This document shows, in pieces, positions 37,459 to 45,829 of a stretch of DNA of 64,000 nt. Below the pieces are notes generated by a model. The model did not search any database. It worked only from the letters and a program-made list of their open reading frames with translations, and had not been told where the DNA came from. The stretch is taken from contig JAJTAZ010000027.1 of the NCBI GenBank assembly GCA_021287185.1, positions 16,769 to 80,768 on the forward strand. Direction: 5' to 3'. Within the stretch, counting starts at the first letter, position 1. Every line of letters begins with the position of its first letter. Origin of the DNA: Burkholderiales bacterium. Lineage in GTDB: Bacteria; Pseudomonadota; Gammaproteobacteria; Burkholderiales; Burkholderiaceae. The translations under genes and the position numbers were made by a program.

Positions 37459-37484
37459 CTCGATTTTTACGAAAGCAAATCGAG
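37459..37484 (+). promoter_or_regulatory. Hairpin abutting thiM start codon (riboswitch expression platform)
   Basis: CTCGATTT pairs perfectly with AAATCGAG, the last base lying next to the ATG at 37485. It would hide the only purine-rich stretch before the start. I infer it as the OFF-state sequestor of the upstream TPP riboswitch. Confidence 0.55.
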
Positions 37485-38324
37485 ATGTCACTTCAATCAA
37501 CAACACACACTTCACAGATTTCTGCCCATGACCTGTGGCAAGACGTGCTTGCCGTGCGTGCAAACGCGCCATTGGTGCACAGCATCACCAATTTTGTGGT
37601 CATGAACTTCAATGCCAATGTTCTGCTCGCACTCGGCGCATCACCCGTGATGGCGCACGCGCGTGAGGAAGTCGCTGATATGGCGAACATTGCAGGCGCA
37701 TTGGTGCTCAACATCGGCACGCTTGAGCCCGACTGGATAGAGGCGATGAAAATCGCCCACACGCGGGCACACGCGCGTGGCATTCCCGTGGTGCTCGATC
37801 CTGTGGGTGCGGGCGCAACGCCGTATCGCAATCAGGCGTTGTCTGAACTCATCGCCAACGCACCGCCGTCCATCATCCGTGGCAACGCCTCAGAAATCAT
37901 GAGCGTGGCGGGCTTGGCAACTGCTACCCGTGGCGTGGACAGTTCGGTGGGCTCGAATCAGGCACTGGACAGCGCACAGATTTTGGCGCAAAAAATCAAC
38001 GGCGTGGTTTGTGTCTCAGGCGCAACCGATTATGTATTGGATGCGCAAGGACGCGCCGCGCATCTAAACAACGGACATGTTTGGATGACCAAAGTCACAG
38101 GTGTGGGCTGCTCGGCAAGTGCGATGATTGGTGCATTTGCGGCGGTGCAGTCGGATTTATGGCGTGCGACACTGGCGGCAATGGCATACCTCGGCGTGGT
38201 GGGTGAAGTGGCTTATGAGCAGGCGCAGAACGACGGCGTGGGCACGTACCAAATGCAACTATTAAATGGTTTGCAGTTACTGGATGAGGCAACGTTTGTA
38301 CAACGGTTGAAACTCAATGATTGA
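37485..38324 (+). CDS. thiM: Hydroxyethylthiazole kinase ThiM
   Basis: Salvage enzyme that phosphorylates 4-methyl-5-(2-hydroxyethyl)thiazole, giving the thiazole half of thiamine. The family N-terminus is [20 protein letters not shown], with [25 protein letters not shown] and the ATP/anion-hole motif [14 protein letters not shown]. About 279 residues. The start at ATG 37485 leaves a 70-base expression platform after the riboswitch. The gene overlaps thiE by eight bases. Confidence 0.96.
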   Translation: MSLQSTTHTSQISAHDLWQDVLAVRANAPLVHSITNFVVMNFNANVLLALGASPVMAHAREEVADMANIAGALVLNIGTLEPDWIEAMKIAHTRAHARGIPVVLDPVGAGATPYRNQALSELIANAPPSIIRGNASEIMSVAGLATATRGVDSSVGSNQALDSAQILAQKINGVVCVSGATDYVLDAQGRAAHLNNGHVWMTKVTGVGCSASAMIGAFAAVQSDLWRATLAAMAYLGVVGEVAYEQAQNDGVGTYQMQLLNGLQLLDEATFVQRLKLND

Positions 38325-38997
38325 TTTAACCCCTGCTCAAATCAAACAAGCCCTGCGGCTGTATTTGGTCACCGATGATGCCTTGTGTCTGCACCATTCA
38401 TTGTTGGACGTGGTGCAATTGGCGGTGCAATCGGGTGTGACCTGCGTGCAATTGCGCGAGAAACATTTGGCAACAGGCGCATTTGTTGAGAAAGCCCGTG
38501 CGTTGCAAGCCATCATTCGCCGCCATGCGCCGCACGTACCACTCATTATCAACGACCGTGTGGATGTTGCACTGGCAGTGGGTGCCGACGGTGTGCACGT
38601 TGGGCAGTCGGATATGGTGGTGGCGGATGTGCGCCGTTTGATGGCGGTTGGTGTGGTTGGATTGTCGGTAGAATCGATGGATGATGTGACTGAGGTCGAA
38701 AAAATGCGCTCTCAAGGGATTCAGATTGATTATCTTGGTATCAGTCCTGTGTTTGGCACAATGACCAAGTCGGACATCGCACCGCCTTTGGGTTTAGAAG
38801 GGGTTGCCAAAATACGTGCTTTGACCGATTTACCTTTGGTGGGCATCGGTGGTATTCACGTTGGCAATGCGCATCAAGTCATACAAGCAGGTGCGGATGG
38901 CATCGCCGTGGTCAGCGCGATTTGCTCAGCGGCATACCCCGATGAGGCGGTACGGGCTTTGTTAGAAACGCTACGAAGCAATCCATGCCGAATTTAA
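38317..38997 (+). CDS. thiE: Thiamine phosphate synthase ThiE
   Basis: Joins hydroxymethylpyrimidine pyrophosphate and thiazole phosphate to give thiamine phosphate; TIM barrel. Motifs: [43 protein letters not shown] (quoted in part), [21 protein letters not shown] and [11 protein letters not shown]. 226 residues. Its final codons (RSNPCRI) are read through a copy of a dispersed palindromic repeat present at 39012-39055 and 49749-49781, so the C-terminus has been rewritten by that element. Overlaps thiM by eight bases. Confidence 0.95.
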   Translation: MIDLTPAQIKQALRLYLVTDDALCLHHSLLDVVQLAVQSGVTCVQLREKHLATGAFVEKARALQAIIRRHAPHVPLIINDRVDVALAVGADGVHVGQSDMVVADVRRLMAVGVVGLSVESMDDVTEVEKMRSQGIQIDYLGISPVFGTMTKSDIAPPLGLEGVAKIRALTDLPLVGIGGIHVGNAHQVIQAGADGIAVVSAICSAAYPDEAVRALLETLRSNPCRI

Positions 38998-39055
38998 ACC
39001 ATTGACACTATTGGATTGCCACCCCTCGATAAAACCATTCGAGGGTCGCAATGAC
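38974..39055. repeat. REP-like palindromic repeat at the end of thiE and before thiD
   Basis: 39012-39055 is a full copy: TGGATTGC at one end, TCGCAATGAC at the other, with a stem of about 14 bp (39015-39029 against 39039-39052). A partial copy, CGAAGCAATCCAT, lies at 38974-38986 inside the thiE coding end and is identical to 49770-49782. Confidence 0.6.
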
Positions 39056-39088
39056 CATGCTCACATTTAAAAAATGATAGGAACCAGT

Positions 39089-39937
39089 ATGACAACACAC
39101 TATCCACGCATCCTCTCCATCGCAGGTTCAGACAGTGGCGGCGGTGCGGGCATACAGGCAGACCTCAAAACCTGTTCGGCTTTGGGCTGCTACGGCATGA
39201 CCGCCATCACCGCGATTACTGCTCAAAATACTTGTGGTGTGCAGGGCATACACGCGATTCCGCCTGAAATGCTGCGCCAACAAATCGACGCGGTGGTCGG
39301 TGATATTGGCGTGGATGCAGTGAAAATCGGTATGTTGCATGACCCCGAAGTCGTCCACATCGTTGCCCAAGCGATTCGCCAGTATCGGTTCAAACACATC
39401 GTGCTCGATCCTGTGATGGTCGCCACCAGTGGCGATGCGCTGATTGCGCGTGAAACCGTTGCGGTTTTGGTGGATGAATTGTTCCCTCTGGTCAGCGTCA
39501 TCACGCCGAATTTGGATGAGGCGAGTTTGTTGCTGGCGCGCCCAATTCAATATGTGGATGAATTGAATACCGCAGCGCAGGATTTACAGGCTTTGGGTGC
39601 GCCCGCGGTGCTGCTCAAAGGTGGGCATTTGGCAGAACAACACGAAGGTGCGCAAGTGACCGATGTGTTGCTGTACGCGCAGGACGGCGCAATGCACACA
39701 CAAACCTATACCAGCCCACGCATCATTAGCCGAAACACCCACGGCACAGGCTGTACACTGTCATCGGCGATTGCTTGCCACTTGGCTTTGGGCGAATCTT
39801 TGCCCGATGCGGTGGCAAAGGCGCGTGCGTATATTGTGCAAGCCATCGAGCAAGGAAAAAATGTGCACACAGGGCAGGGGCACGGGCCACTCAATCATGG
39901 GTTTGCGCCTGTGGTGATTCGGGTTTTGGGTGGTTGA
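39089..39937 (+). CDS. thiD: Hydroxymethylpyrimidine/phosphomethylpyrimidine kinase ThiD
   Basis: Phosphorylates HMP and HMP phosphate to the pyrophosphate used by ThiE. Ribokinase-fold motifs: ILSIAGSDSGGGAGIQADLK at the N-terminus, VLDPVMVATSGD, and the anion hole TKNTHGTGCTLSSAIA-like segment SRNTHGTGCTLSSAIA. The start ATG 39089 has AGGAA upstream; a frame from 39074 adds five residues. Separated from thiE by the repeat, with no riboswitch of its own visible. Confidence 0.95.
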   Translation: MTTHYPRILSIAGSDSGGGAGIQADLKTCSALGCYGMTAITAITAQNTCGVQGIHAIPPEMLRQQIDAVVGDIGVDAVKIGMLHDPEVVHIVAQAIRQYRFKHIVLDPVMVATSGDALIARETVAVLVDELFPLVSVITPNLDEASLLLARPIQYVDELNTAAQDLQALGAPAVLLKGGHLAEQHEGAQVTDVLLYAQDGAMHTQTYTSPRIISRNTHGTGCTLSSAIACHLALGESLPDAVAKARAYIVQAIEQGKNVHTGQGHGPLNHGFAPVVIRVLGG

Positions 39938-40133
39938 TGGGGGGGGATGGGCGTACAATGCTTGGGGTTGATTGAGAAATTGTCAATCAATAATGGGTGG
40001 CTAAACTTCCAAATAAATTTTAGTAATTTGATTTTTAAAAATTTTTTAAATTGATGAGGGATGTTATATGTTAATTATTCAGAATTTTATGTGTCGTTTT
40101 GACGCATAAATATAGTTAGTCCTAGGAGGATAC

Positions 40134-40724
40134 ATGACCGACCCAATGCAACTTTTATTACAACAAATTGTAGACAATACGGCGAGTGACGACTCGCTTT
40201 GGATTGCGGCAGTATCAGGTAGTGCAGCAATTTTAGGTGCTTTGGTTTCTGCGCTTTTCAGTTACTGCACTACAGAAAGAACAATAAAATTTCAAAATAA
40301 AATTGAGCATAAAAGGCTTAAAGCCACGATTATTACAGCAGAGAGACTTCGATATCTTCAAGATCTGAGGACACTAGTAGCTGAGTTGTATACGCAAATG
40401 GACATGCAGTTATCGCATCTCCAAAGACCAGTAAATCCAACACAACAAACTCAGTATCAGCAGGTGTTAGATGATTTTTCAATGGAAATTATGAGTAAGT
40501 GCCATGCAATTTTTCCAATGCTCAATCGTGGCGAAGAAGATGAGAAAGAGTTACATGAAGCTCTTAATGAATCTCTAGCGTTAATGCAATCATATTTCGC
40601 ACAAAAAACGCATGCCGCACTTGTAATAGATATGGCATTGTATTCCGCTTTAAAAACACAAGCGTTTAATTCTCTAGAAGCAATTGGAATAAAAATATGG
40701 GCAAAAGTTCAGAGCCTAGAATAG
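40134..40724 (+). CDS. Hypothetical membrane-anchored protein, AT-rich
   Basis: 196-residue protein I do not recognise. One membrane helix (about 22-45, LWIAAVSGSAAILGALVSALF) is followed by basic residues and a helical, probably coiled-coil cytoplasmic domain (ERTIKFQNKIEHKRLK, LRTLVAELYTQMDMQLS). An excellent ribosome site, TAGGAGGA, precedes the ATG. Codon use and the flanking 190 bases are clearly more AT-rich than the neighbours, and it interrupts the thiamine cluster between thiD and cytX. Probably a horizontally acquired single gene; no function is proposed. Confidence 0.65.
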   Translation: MTDPMQLLLQQIVDNTASDDSLWIAAVSGSAAILGALVSALFSYCTTERTIKFQNKIEHKRLKATIITAERLRYLQDLRTLVAELYTQMDMQLSHLQRPVNPTQQTQYQQVLDDFSMEIMSKCHAIFPMLNRGEEDEKELHEALNESLALMQSYFAQKTHAALVIDMALYSALKTQAFNSLEAIGIKIWAKVQSLE

Positions 40725-40804
40725 GACTATCGCTCAAGGACGTTCGCCCCAATCGGCGCATGCTTCACATTTTACGCGCTGTTTGTTGCGTCTGTTCTTT
40801 AGCC

Positions 40805-40897
40805 CGTAAGTTGGGGTGAACGGTTTTTGTGAACCCCAACAACCACGGTATGCAAACATTGTTGGGGTTCGCGATGAAACCGCTCACCACCAACCTA
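40805..40897. repeat. Nested palindromic (REP/BIME-like) element
   Basis: Outer arms GTAAGTTGG...AACGGTTT and AAACCGCTCACC...CCAACCTAC pair imperfectly; inside, GTGAACCCCAACAA (40829-40842) pairs with TTGTTGGGGTTCGC (40859-40872). It lies between convergent genes and may act as a terminator or mRNA stabiliser. Confidence 0.55.
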
Positions 40898-40905
40898 CAT
40901 TTATA

Positions 40906-42171
40906 TCATTTTCTCACCAACCACCCCAAACCCAAACTCACCAATAAACTCGGTATCGCCGAGCCAAACTGCGGTGCGTAGTGGCTGCACAAATGAAACA
41001 CGGCAATGCCGATGAGCCAAATCACGGCAGATGGCATGTGAATGGCGTGTGCATTTGTGTATTCGTTCAATTTGGTTTTGAATGACAAACGCGCGATAAT
41101 CACGCCATACAACGGCACAAAAACCGAACTGAGCATCAATAAAAAAGGTTCTAAACCGTGCATGTCCAAGAGCATGGCGCACAACACGGCGACTATTGCC
41201 AAGTATTTGCCCCAAGTGGCGATGTGGATGTTTGTGAACAAATGGTTGAGCGATACCGCACCTGAGTGCACATCGCCGTAGGCGTTGTCCATTTCATCCA
41301 CGAGGATTAAGCCCAAGGCAATCAAGCCAAATTGTGCGAGTAAAATGGCACTGACCAATCCGACATCGGGTGCGGTGGTGCTGACCACCAGTACGCCCAA
41401 GCCGTAGCACCAAATATTGGCAATCGCGTAGCCCAACCACGTGCCCTTAAACGCAGAAGTTCGGTGTGTGCCCAACTTGCCGTAGCGCGCATAATCCGCA
41501 ACCAAAGGCAACCACGACACGGGCATGGCAATTACCAAGTCAATCGCCGCGAGCGTGCTCATCTCGCCTGTACCTGTCCTGTGCCAAAACGCGCTCAAAC
41601 CGCCATCGGCTTGAACCACGCGCAAAATGAACTGCACCGATAACCATATCAGAGACAATACCACTAAAGGCAAGGCGTAATGTCCAATCACGCGACGTAC
41701 CAGTTGAATCATTGAACTGGAAGCGAGTAAAAACAACAAGCCACCAAAAAAAGCGGTCACCGCAAACGGCAACCAAGCGGCATTTAATCCAGTGGTTTGG
41801 CTGATGATGGCGGCAAACCCATCGCGCATGATGACCAATTCAAACGCTGTCCAACCGAGCAGTTGAATGATATTAAGCACCACGGGCAGTTTGGCAAAGC
41901 CGCGGCCATAAGTCGCCTGCATCAAACCCGCGCTGGATAAGCCATGATTGCACCCGAGTTGTGCCACCCAAGCCAATAGGGCAGAACCCAACACAGAACC
42001 CACAACAATCGCCAGCAGGGCAGAGCGTGTGCCCAGTGCAGGCACGAGGTACGCGCCCATTTGCATGACCAGTAAGCCCACGCCGAGCGAAAACCACAGC
42101 GAAGCATGGTCGCGCAATGTGAAAATACGTTCAGAATTTAAAATAGCAGATGACGCTGACGCAGTGGTCAT
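40906..42171 (-). CDS. cytX: CytX-type hydroxymethylpyrimidine permease (NCS1 family)
   Basis: 421-residue transporter of the nucleobase:cation symporter-1 family with about 12 helices. N-terminal DHASLWFSLGVGLLVMQMGA, ALGTRSALLAIVVGSVLGS and GWTAFELVIMRDG are NCS1/CytX features, as is MPVSWLPLVADYARYGK. The TPP riboswitch directly upstream points to the thiamine pyrimidine precursor HMP as substrate, which ThiD would then phosphorylate. ATG 42171 with AAAGGA eight bases before. Confidence 0.93.
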   Translation of the reverse strand: MTTASASSAILNSERIFTLRDHASLWFSLGVGLLVMQMGAYLVPALGTRSALLAIVVGSVLGSALLAWVAQLGCNHGLSSAGLMQATYGRGFAKLPVVLNIIQLLGWTAFELVIMRDGFAAIISQTTGLNAAWLPFAVTAFFGGLLFLLASSSMIQLVRRVIGHYALPLVVLSLIWLSVQFILRVVQADGGLSAFWHRTGTGEMSTLAAIDLVIAMPVSWLPLVADYARYGKLGTHRTSAFKGTWLGYAIANIWCYGLGVLVVSTTAPDVGLVSAILLAQFGLIALGLILVDEMDNAYGDVHSGAVSLNHLFTNIHIATWGKYLAIVAVLCAMLLDMHGLEPFLLMLSSVFVPLYGVIIARLSFKTKLNEYTNAHAIHMPSAVIWLIGIAVFHLCSHYAPQFGSAIPSLLVSLGLGWLVRK

Positions 42172-42181
42172 AATGAGTCCT

Positions 42182-42262
42182 TTCCTTCGCGGGCATTATC
42201 CCGACAGGTTCAAAGGGTATTTCTCAGATTGCACCGCACCATGCGATGAACCACCCCCAAGA
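42182..42262 (-). promoter_or_regulatory. TPP riboswitch of cytX
   Basis: Minus strand: TTGGGGGTGG, CTGAGA, AATACCC, TTTGAACCTG, and GATAAT...GCGAAGGAAA. Closely similar to the ykoE riboswitch, also ending at the ribosome site. Confidence 0.95.
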
Positions 42263-42276
42263 CATAAAGCGGCGAC

Positions 42277-42305
42277 ATTATGCAAAGGTCTGAGTTTAAA
42301 GTCAA
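42277..42305 (-). promoter_or_regulatory. Sigma-70 promoter of cytX
   Basis: TTGACT, 17-bp spacer, CATAAT on the minus strand, same as at ykoE; the bases between the -10 box and the riboswitch are also alike, so the two leaders look like duplicates. Confidence 0.75.
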
Positions 42306-42423
42306 ATAAATGGGTTTGTTGTTTGACAGGCATCACAATTATTTGAGGTGTGATGTCATCCCGATGGTGTGCTGGGGTGTTATGGGCACGCCGAATAATC
42401 GGTGTTTTGCTAAGGAGCAAATA

Positions 42424-42768
42424 ATGAGTGCGTTTAAAGATTTATTGCAACAAGCCGAAGCCTTATTGCGCCAAGCGACCAATGGCAGCCAAGGGCAAGC
42501 GAATGATTTGCGCCAAAATGCGCAAGACTTGCTAGAAAAAGTCAAAGCCAGCAGTCAGGTGTTGCAAGATGAAGCGGTGGGTAAAGCCAAGCAAGTGGGT
42601 GAGGCAACACAGAATTACGTCAAAGAAAACCCGTGGCAAGCCGTGGGCATTGCCGCGAGTTTGGGTTTGTTGCTCGGTGCGTTGATGAAAAAAGAGGGTG
42701 ACGCAGATGATAAAGCATCGGCTGATCCAAAAGTGATTGAGGCGACACCACCGAGCACAGAAAACTAA
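42424..42768 (+). CDS. DUF883/ElaB-YqjD family membrane-anchored protein
   Basis: 114-residue protein: a long amphipathic helical N-terminal part (DLLQQAEALLRQATNG, NDLRQNAQDLLEKVKA), then the family motif VKENPWQAVGIAASLGLLLGALM with a C-terminal membrane helix, and an acidic tail. Members such as YqjD and ElaB bind ribosomes at the membrane in stationary phase. AAGGAGC precedes ATG 42424. The tail beyond the anchor is longer than in E. coli members. Confidence 0.85.
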   Translation: MSAFKDLLQQAEALLRQATNGSQGQANDLRQNAQDLLEKVKASSQVLQDEAVGKAKQVGEATQNYVKENPWQAVGIAASLGLLLGALMKKEGDADDKASADPKVIEATPPSTEN

Positions 42769-42798
42769 ACGCAGTTTCACGCACACCATCACAACATC

Positions 42799-42829
42799 AA
42801 AAACAAGGACAAATTTTGCCCTTGTTTTT
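42799..42829 (+). terminator. Terminator after DUF883 gene
   Basis: AAAAACAAGG and CCTTGTTTTT form a 10-bp stem with an 11-base loop, the right arm ending in a T run. Confidence 0.7.
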
Positions 42830-42917
42830 GTATCTTGGCTGGCAACAATGGGCTGTTGGCTTGTATTTAGGGCGAAATCATCCTATGATGTTCGGACAAA
42901 AATTATAGGAGAGCACC

Positions 42918-44051
42918 ATGCCCATCATCACTCAAATCGAAGACCTACGCCGCTTGGCGCAAAAACGCGTACCACGGATGTTCTATGACTATGCCGATTC
43001 GGGCAGTTGGACTGAATCGACTTATCGAGCCAATCAATCAGATTTTAATGACATCAAATTGCGCCAGCGCGTGGCGGTGGACATGACCAATCGAACCACA
43101 GCAACGACGATGGTGGGACAAACGGTATCTATGCCCGTGGCACTTGCGCCCACAGGTTTGACGGGCATGCAACATGCGAACGGCGAAATTTTGGCAGCAC
43201 GTGCGGCGCGCGAATTCGGTGTGCCGTTTACTTTGTCCACCATGAGCATTTGCTCGATTGAGGATGTGGCGGAGCACGCGGGTCAAGGGTTTTGGTTTCA
43301 GTTGTATATGATGAAAGACCGCACTTTTATGTCGCGCTTGATTGCGCGCGCCAAAGCCGCACAATGCGGCGCATTGGTTTTGACCTTGGATTTACAGATT
43401 TTGGGGCAACGTCATAAAGACATTGTGAACGGCTTATCTGCACCACCGAAATTAACCTTGAAAAATATGCTCAATATTGCCACAAAACCGCGTTGGGCTT
43501 TGGGTATGCTGGGTACAAAACGCCGTCAGTTTGGCAATATTGTCGGGCATGTCACGGGTGTGGATGATATGAGTTCGCTCTCGACTTGGACTGCTCAGCA
43601 GTTCGACCCATCGCTTAATTGGGACGATGTCGCGTGGGTAAAATCGCAATGGGACGGCAAACTCATTATCAAAGGTATTTTGGATGTGGAGGATGCGCGT
43701 TTGGCAGCTGCTTCGGGCGCGGATGCTTTGGTGGTGAGCAACCACGGCGGACGACAACTCGATGGCGCGGAATCCAGCATACGGGTTTTGCCAAAAATTG
43801 TTGATGCGGTGGGTGACACAATAGAAATTCACATGGACAGCGGCATACGCAGTGGGCAAGATGTCCTCAAAGCACGGGCTTTGGGTGCGCGCGGTGTTTA
43901 TATTGGGCGTGCATTTTTGTATGGTCTGGGTGCGATGGGGCAGGCTGGGGTACGCACTGCTTTAGAGATTATCCACAAAGAATTGGATGTGACGATGGCA
44001 TTGTGCGGACACCGAGACATTGAAAATGTGGGGCGAGATATCTTGGTTTGA
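42918..44051 (+). CDS. lldD: FMN-dependent alpha-hydroxy-acid dehydrogenase (LldD-like)
   Basis: 377-residue TIM-barrel flavoenzyme of the L-lactate dehydrogenase/glycolate oxidase family, coupled to quinone. N-terminus DLRRLAQKRVPRMFYDYADSGS is typical; further motifs are PVALAPTGLTGM, LTLDLQILGQRHKD, the FMN/substrate site VVSNHGGRQLDG with catalytic His and Arg, and DSGIRSGQDVLKA, GARGVYIGRAFLYGL. RBS AGGAGAG before the ATG. L-lactate is the likeliest substrate, but other 2-hydroxy acids cannot be excluded. Confidence 0.9.
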   Translation: MPIITQIEDLRRLAQKRVPRMFYDYADSGSWTESTYRANQSDFNDIKLRQRVAVDMTNRTTATTMVGQTVSMPVALAPTGLTGMQHANGEILAARAAREFGVPFTLSTMSICSIEDVAEHAGQGFWFQLYMMKDRTFMSRLIARAKAAQCGALVLTLDLQILGQRHKDIVNGLSAPPKLTLKNMLNIATKPRWALGMLGTKRRQFGNIVGHVTGVDDMSSLSTWTAQQFDPSLNWDDVAWVKSQWDGKLIIKGILDVEDARLAAASGADALVVSNHGGRQLDGAESSIRVLPKIVDAVGDTIEIHMDSGIRSGQDVLKARALGARGVYIGRAFLYGLGAMGQAGVRTALEIIHKELDVTMALCGHRDIENVGRDILV

Positions 44052-44127
44052 CTTTGGGGTGAACAGCCATCCAGCCACTTTCATGTCTGATGGGGTCTCA
44101 TTAAAGTATCGTTTGTGATGAAACTCA

Positions 44128-44218
44128 TGGCGGAGAGGAAGGGATTCGAACCCTCGATACGCTATAAACGTATACACGCTTTCCAGGCGTGCGACTTCAA
44201 CCACTCATCCACCTCTCC
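44128..44218 (-). tRNA. tRNA-Ser (GGA)
   Basis: Minus strand: acceptor GGAGAGG/CCTCTCC, anticodon loop within CGCCTGGAAAGCG giving GGA, long variable arm (TATACGTTTATAGCGTA), T loop GGTTCGAATCC, and encoded GCCA. 91 bases including CCA. Confidence 0.96.
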
Positions 44219-44242
44219 GTTTTGACATCCGCTGCGCTATTT

Positions 44243-44316
44243 TGGAGCGGGTGAAGGGGATCGAACCCTCGTCTAAAGCTTGGGAAGCTTTCGTTCTACC
44301 ATTGAACTACACCCGC
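44243..44316 (-). tRNA. tRNA-Gly (CCC)
   Basis: Minus strand: acceptor GCGGGTG/CACCCGC, D arm AGTTCAATGGTAGAAC, anticodon loop TTCCCAA giving CCC, T loop GGTTCGATCC, encoded TCCA. 74 bases including CCA; 24 bases from tRNA-Ser. Confidence 0.96.
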
Positions 44317-44393
44317 TACGTTGTGCACAGCGGTTGGCATTATAGCGATGTTGCGTGAATTTTGTTTGGGTTTTGCTTGAATATGATGTGCAT

Positions 44394-44846
44394 TTATTTG
44401 TGGTTGATTTGGCTTATTACGCGCTGTTTCTCGCGTTGCCATTCACGGTCTTTTTCGGCGTGACGTTTGTCATATTCGGCTTTACCGCGCGCCAGTGCAA
44501 TTTCACATTTGATTTTGCCACGGGTGTAGTGTAAATCCAATGGGACGAGTGTGAAGCCGCGTTGCTCCACCTTGCCGATGAGGCGTGAAATTTCATCGGC
44601 TTTGAGCAGCAGTTTTCGCGTTCGAGTTGGATCAGGGTTGACATGGGTCGAGGCTGAAAGCAGTGGGCTGATGTGTCCACCGAGTAACCACAACTCGCCA
44701 TCACGCACGATGACGTAGGTGTCTTTGAGTTGCACGCGGCCTGCGCGTATGGCTTTGACTTCCCAGCCGCTCAGGACAATCCCTGCTTCGTATTTTTCTT
44801 CGATGAAGTAGTCGTGATAGGCTTTTTTGTTTTGTGTGATGCTCAT
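44394..44846 (-). CDS. smpB: SsrA-binding protein SmpB
   Basis: Partner of tmRNA in rescue of stalled ribosomes. Motifs: [57 protein letters not shown], and the basic C-terminal tail. 150 residues, full length. It is divergent from ratA across 80 bases, the usual betaproteobacterial arrangement. The tmRNA gene was not found nearby. Confidence 0.97.
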   Translation of the reverse strand: MSITQNKKAYHDYFIEEKYEAGIVLSGWEVKAIRAGRVQLKDTYVIVRDGELWLLGGHISPLLSASTHVNPDPTRTRKLLLKADEISRLIGKVEQRGFTLVPLDLHYTRGKIKCEIALARGKAEYDKRHAEKDREWQREKQRVISQINHK

Positions 44847-44926
44847 GGCGTTGATGGTCTTTGAGTGGTCTTTTACGGGGGTATCCGTTACAATGCTTAC
44901 TATTCACATTGTATCAAAGTTTAGCC

Positions 44927-45379
44927 ATGCCTCGTGTTCATAAAACCGTTGTCCTTCCTTATTCGCAGCAGCAAATGTATGATTTGGTCGATCGGGTCGA
45001 AAACTATCCGCAGTTTTTGCCGTGGTGTGGTGGTGTGGTTGTCCATCAGCGCACCGAAACCACTTTGGACACCACGATTAAAATGGCATTCAAAGGATTC
45101 AACCAGTCTTTTCGTACCAGCAATCAAAATACGCCACCCTCTGCCATGACCATGCGCTTTAAAGATGGGCCATTTAAACATTTAATCGGTCAGTGGACAT
45201 TTGAACCTATCGCTCTGTCAAATGCTTTGGCTGATGGTCAAGGGGTACGCGTGGTGTTTGATTTGGATTATGAGTTTTCCAATAAACTGTTTGCGCTGGC
45301 AATCGGCCCTGTATTCGGGATGGTGGCACAAACCTTTATGGATGAGTTTGTCAAACAAGCCAAGGTGTTGTATGGTTGA
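44927..45379 (+). CDS. ratA: RatA-type START-like protein (coenzyme-Q-binding family)
   Basis: 150-residue START/Bet v1-fold protein. Family motifs: VLPYSQQQMYDLVDRVENYPQFLPWC in part, FKGFNQSFRTSN, FKDGPFKHLIGQWTF, and the C-terminal GPVFGMVAQTFMDEFVKQA. Relatives either bind ubiquinone (Coq10-like) or, in E. coli, interfere with 70S assembly. The start at ATG 44927 matches family N-termini. It overlaps rnfH by eight bases. Confidence 0.93.
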   Translation: MPRVHKTVVLPYSQQQMYDLVDRVENYPQFLPWCGGVVVHQRTETTLDTTIKMAFKGFNQSFRTSNQNTPPSAMTMRFKDGPFKHLIGQWTFEPIALSNALADGQGVRVVFDLDYEFSNKLFALAIGPVFGMVAQTFMDEFVKQAKVLYG

Positions 45380-45707
45380 TGCCCCCCCCATCAATGTCTC
45401 TGTGGTGTATGCGCATACGGATGGTACTTGGTTCACCGCAGACTGCGTTCTACCTCACGGTGCGACCTTGGCCGATGCGGTACGCACGAGTGGTATTTTG
45501 TCCGCGTATCCTGATTGGCAATTAGAGCATTTGCATGTGGGTATTTACGGGCATCGTCGTCCATTAGAAGCGATTTTGCATGAAAATGACCGTGTGGAAA
45601 TCTACCGTCCTTTGAAAATAGACCCAAAAGATAGAAGAAGAGTTAAAGTCAATAGCATACGTGATGCAAGAAAATGGCGACAATTAAATAAAAATAACCC
45701 CAAATAG
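45372..45707 (+). CDS. rnfH: RnfH family ubiquitin-fold protein
   Basis: 111-residue beta-grasp protein. Recognised from VSVVYAHTDGTWFTADCVLPHGATLADAV in part, the VGIYGHRRPLEAILHENDRVEIYRPL segment and the basic tail DPKDRRRVKVNSIRDARK. Function is unclear; the gene pairs with ratA in many beta- and gammaproteobacteria. Codons 4-6 lie in a run of eight C bases just after the start. Start at ATG 45372 inside the end of ratA. Confidence 0.9.
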   Translation: MVDAPPINVSVVYAHTDGTWFTADCVLPHGATLADAVRTSGILSAYPDWQLEHLHVGIYGHRRPLEAILHENDRVEIYRPLKIDPKDRRRVKVNSIRDARKWRQLNKNNPK

Positions 45708-45728
45708 CCATCTCTCTGGATAAAAAGC

Positions 45729-45740
45729 GAACGACCGTAT
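45729..45740. promoter_or_regulatory. Candidate operator upstream of the fab genes
   Basis: GAACGACCGTAT; its complement shares ACGGTCGTTC with the inverted repeat before the ETF-QO gene (21588-21599). Ninety bases before fabH. Weak on its own. Confidence 0.25.
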
Positions 45741-45829
45741 TTTGATTATTGCTGCCTTGCGCGTACAATGGCGCATCCTGCTCGACTCCACAACGACTAT
45801 AAGAGCATTAACCCACTGTGAGGCAAAAT

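Noticed and set aside
44900..45379. Functional RatA toxin-antitoxin system with RnfH as antitoxin
   Set aside because: The pairing is conserved in genomes without toxin behaviour; sequence alone supports only a START-like protein and a ubiquitin-fold protein.
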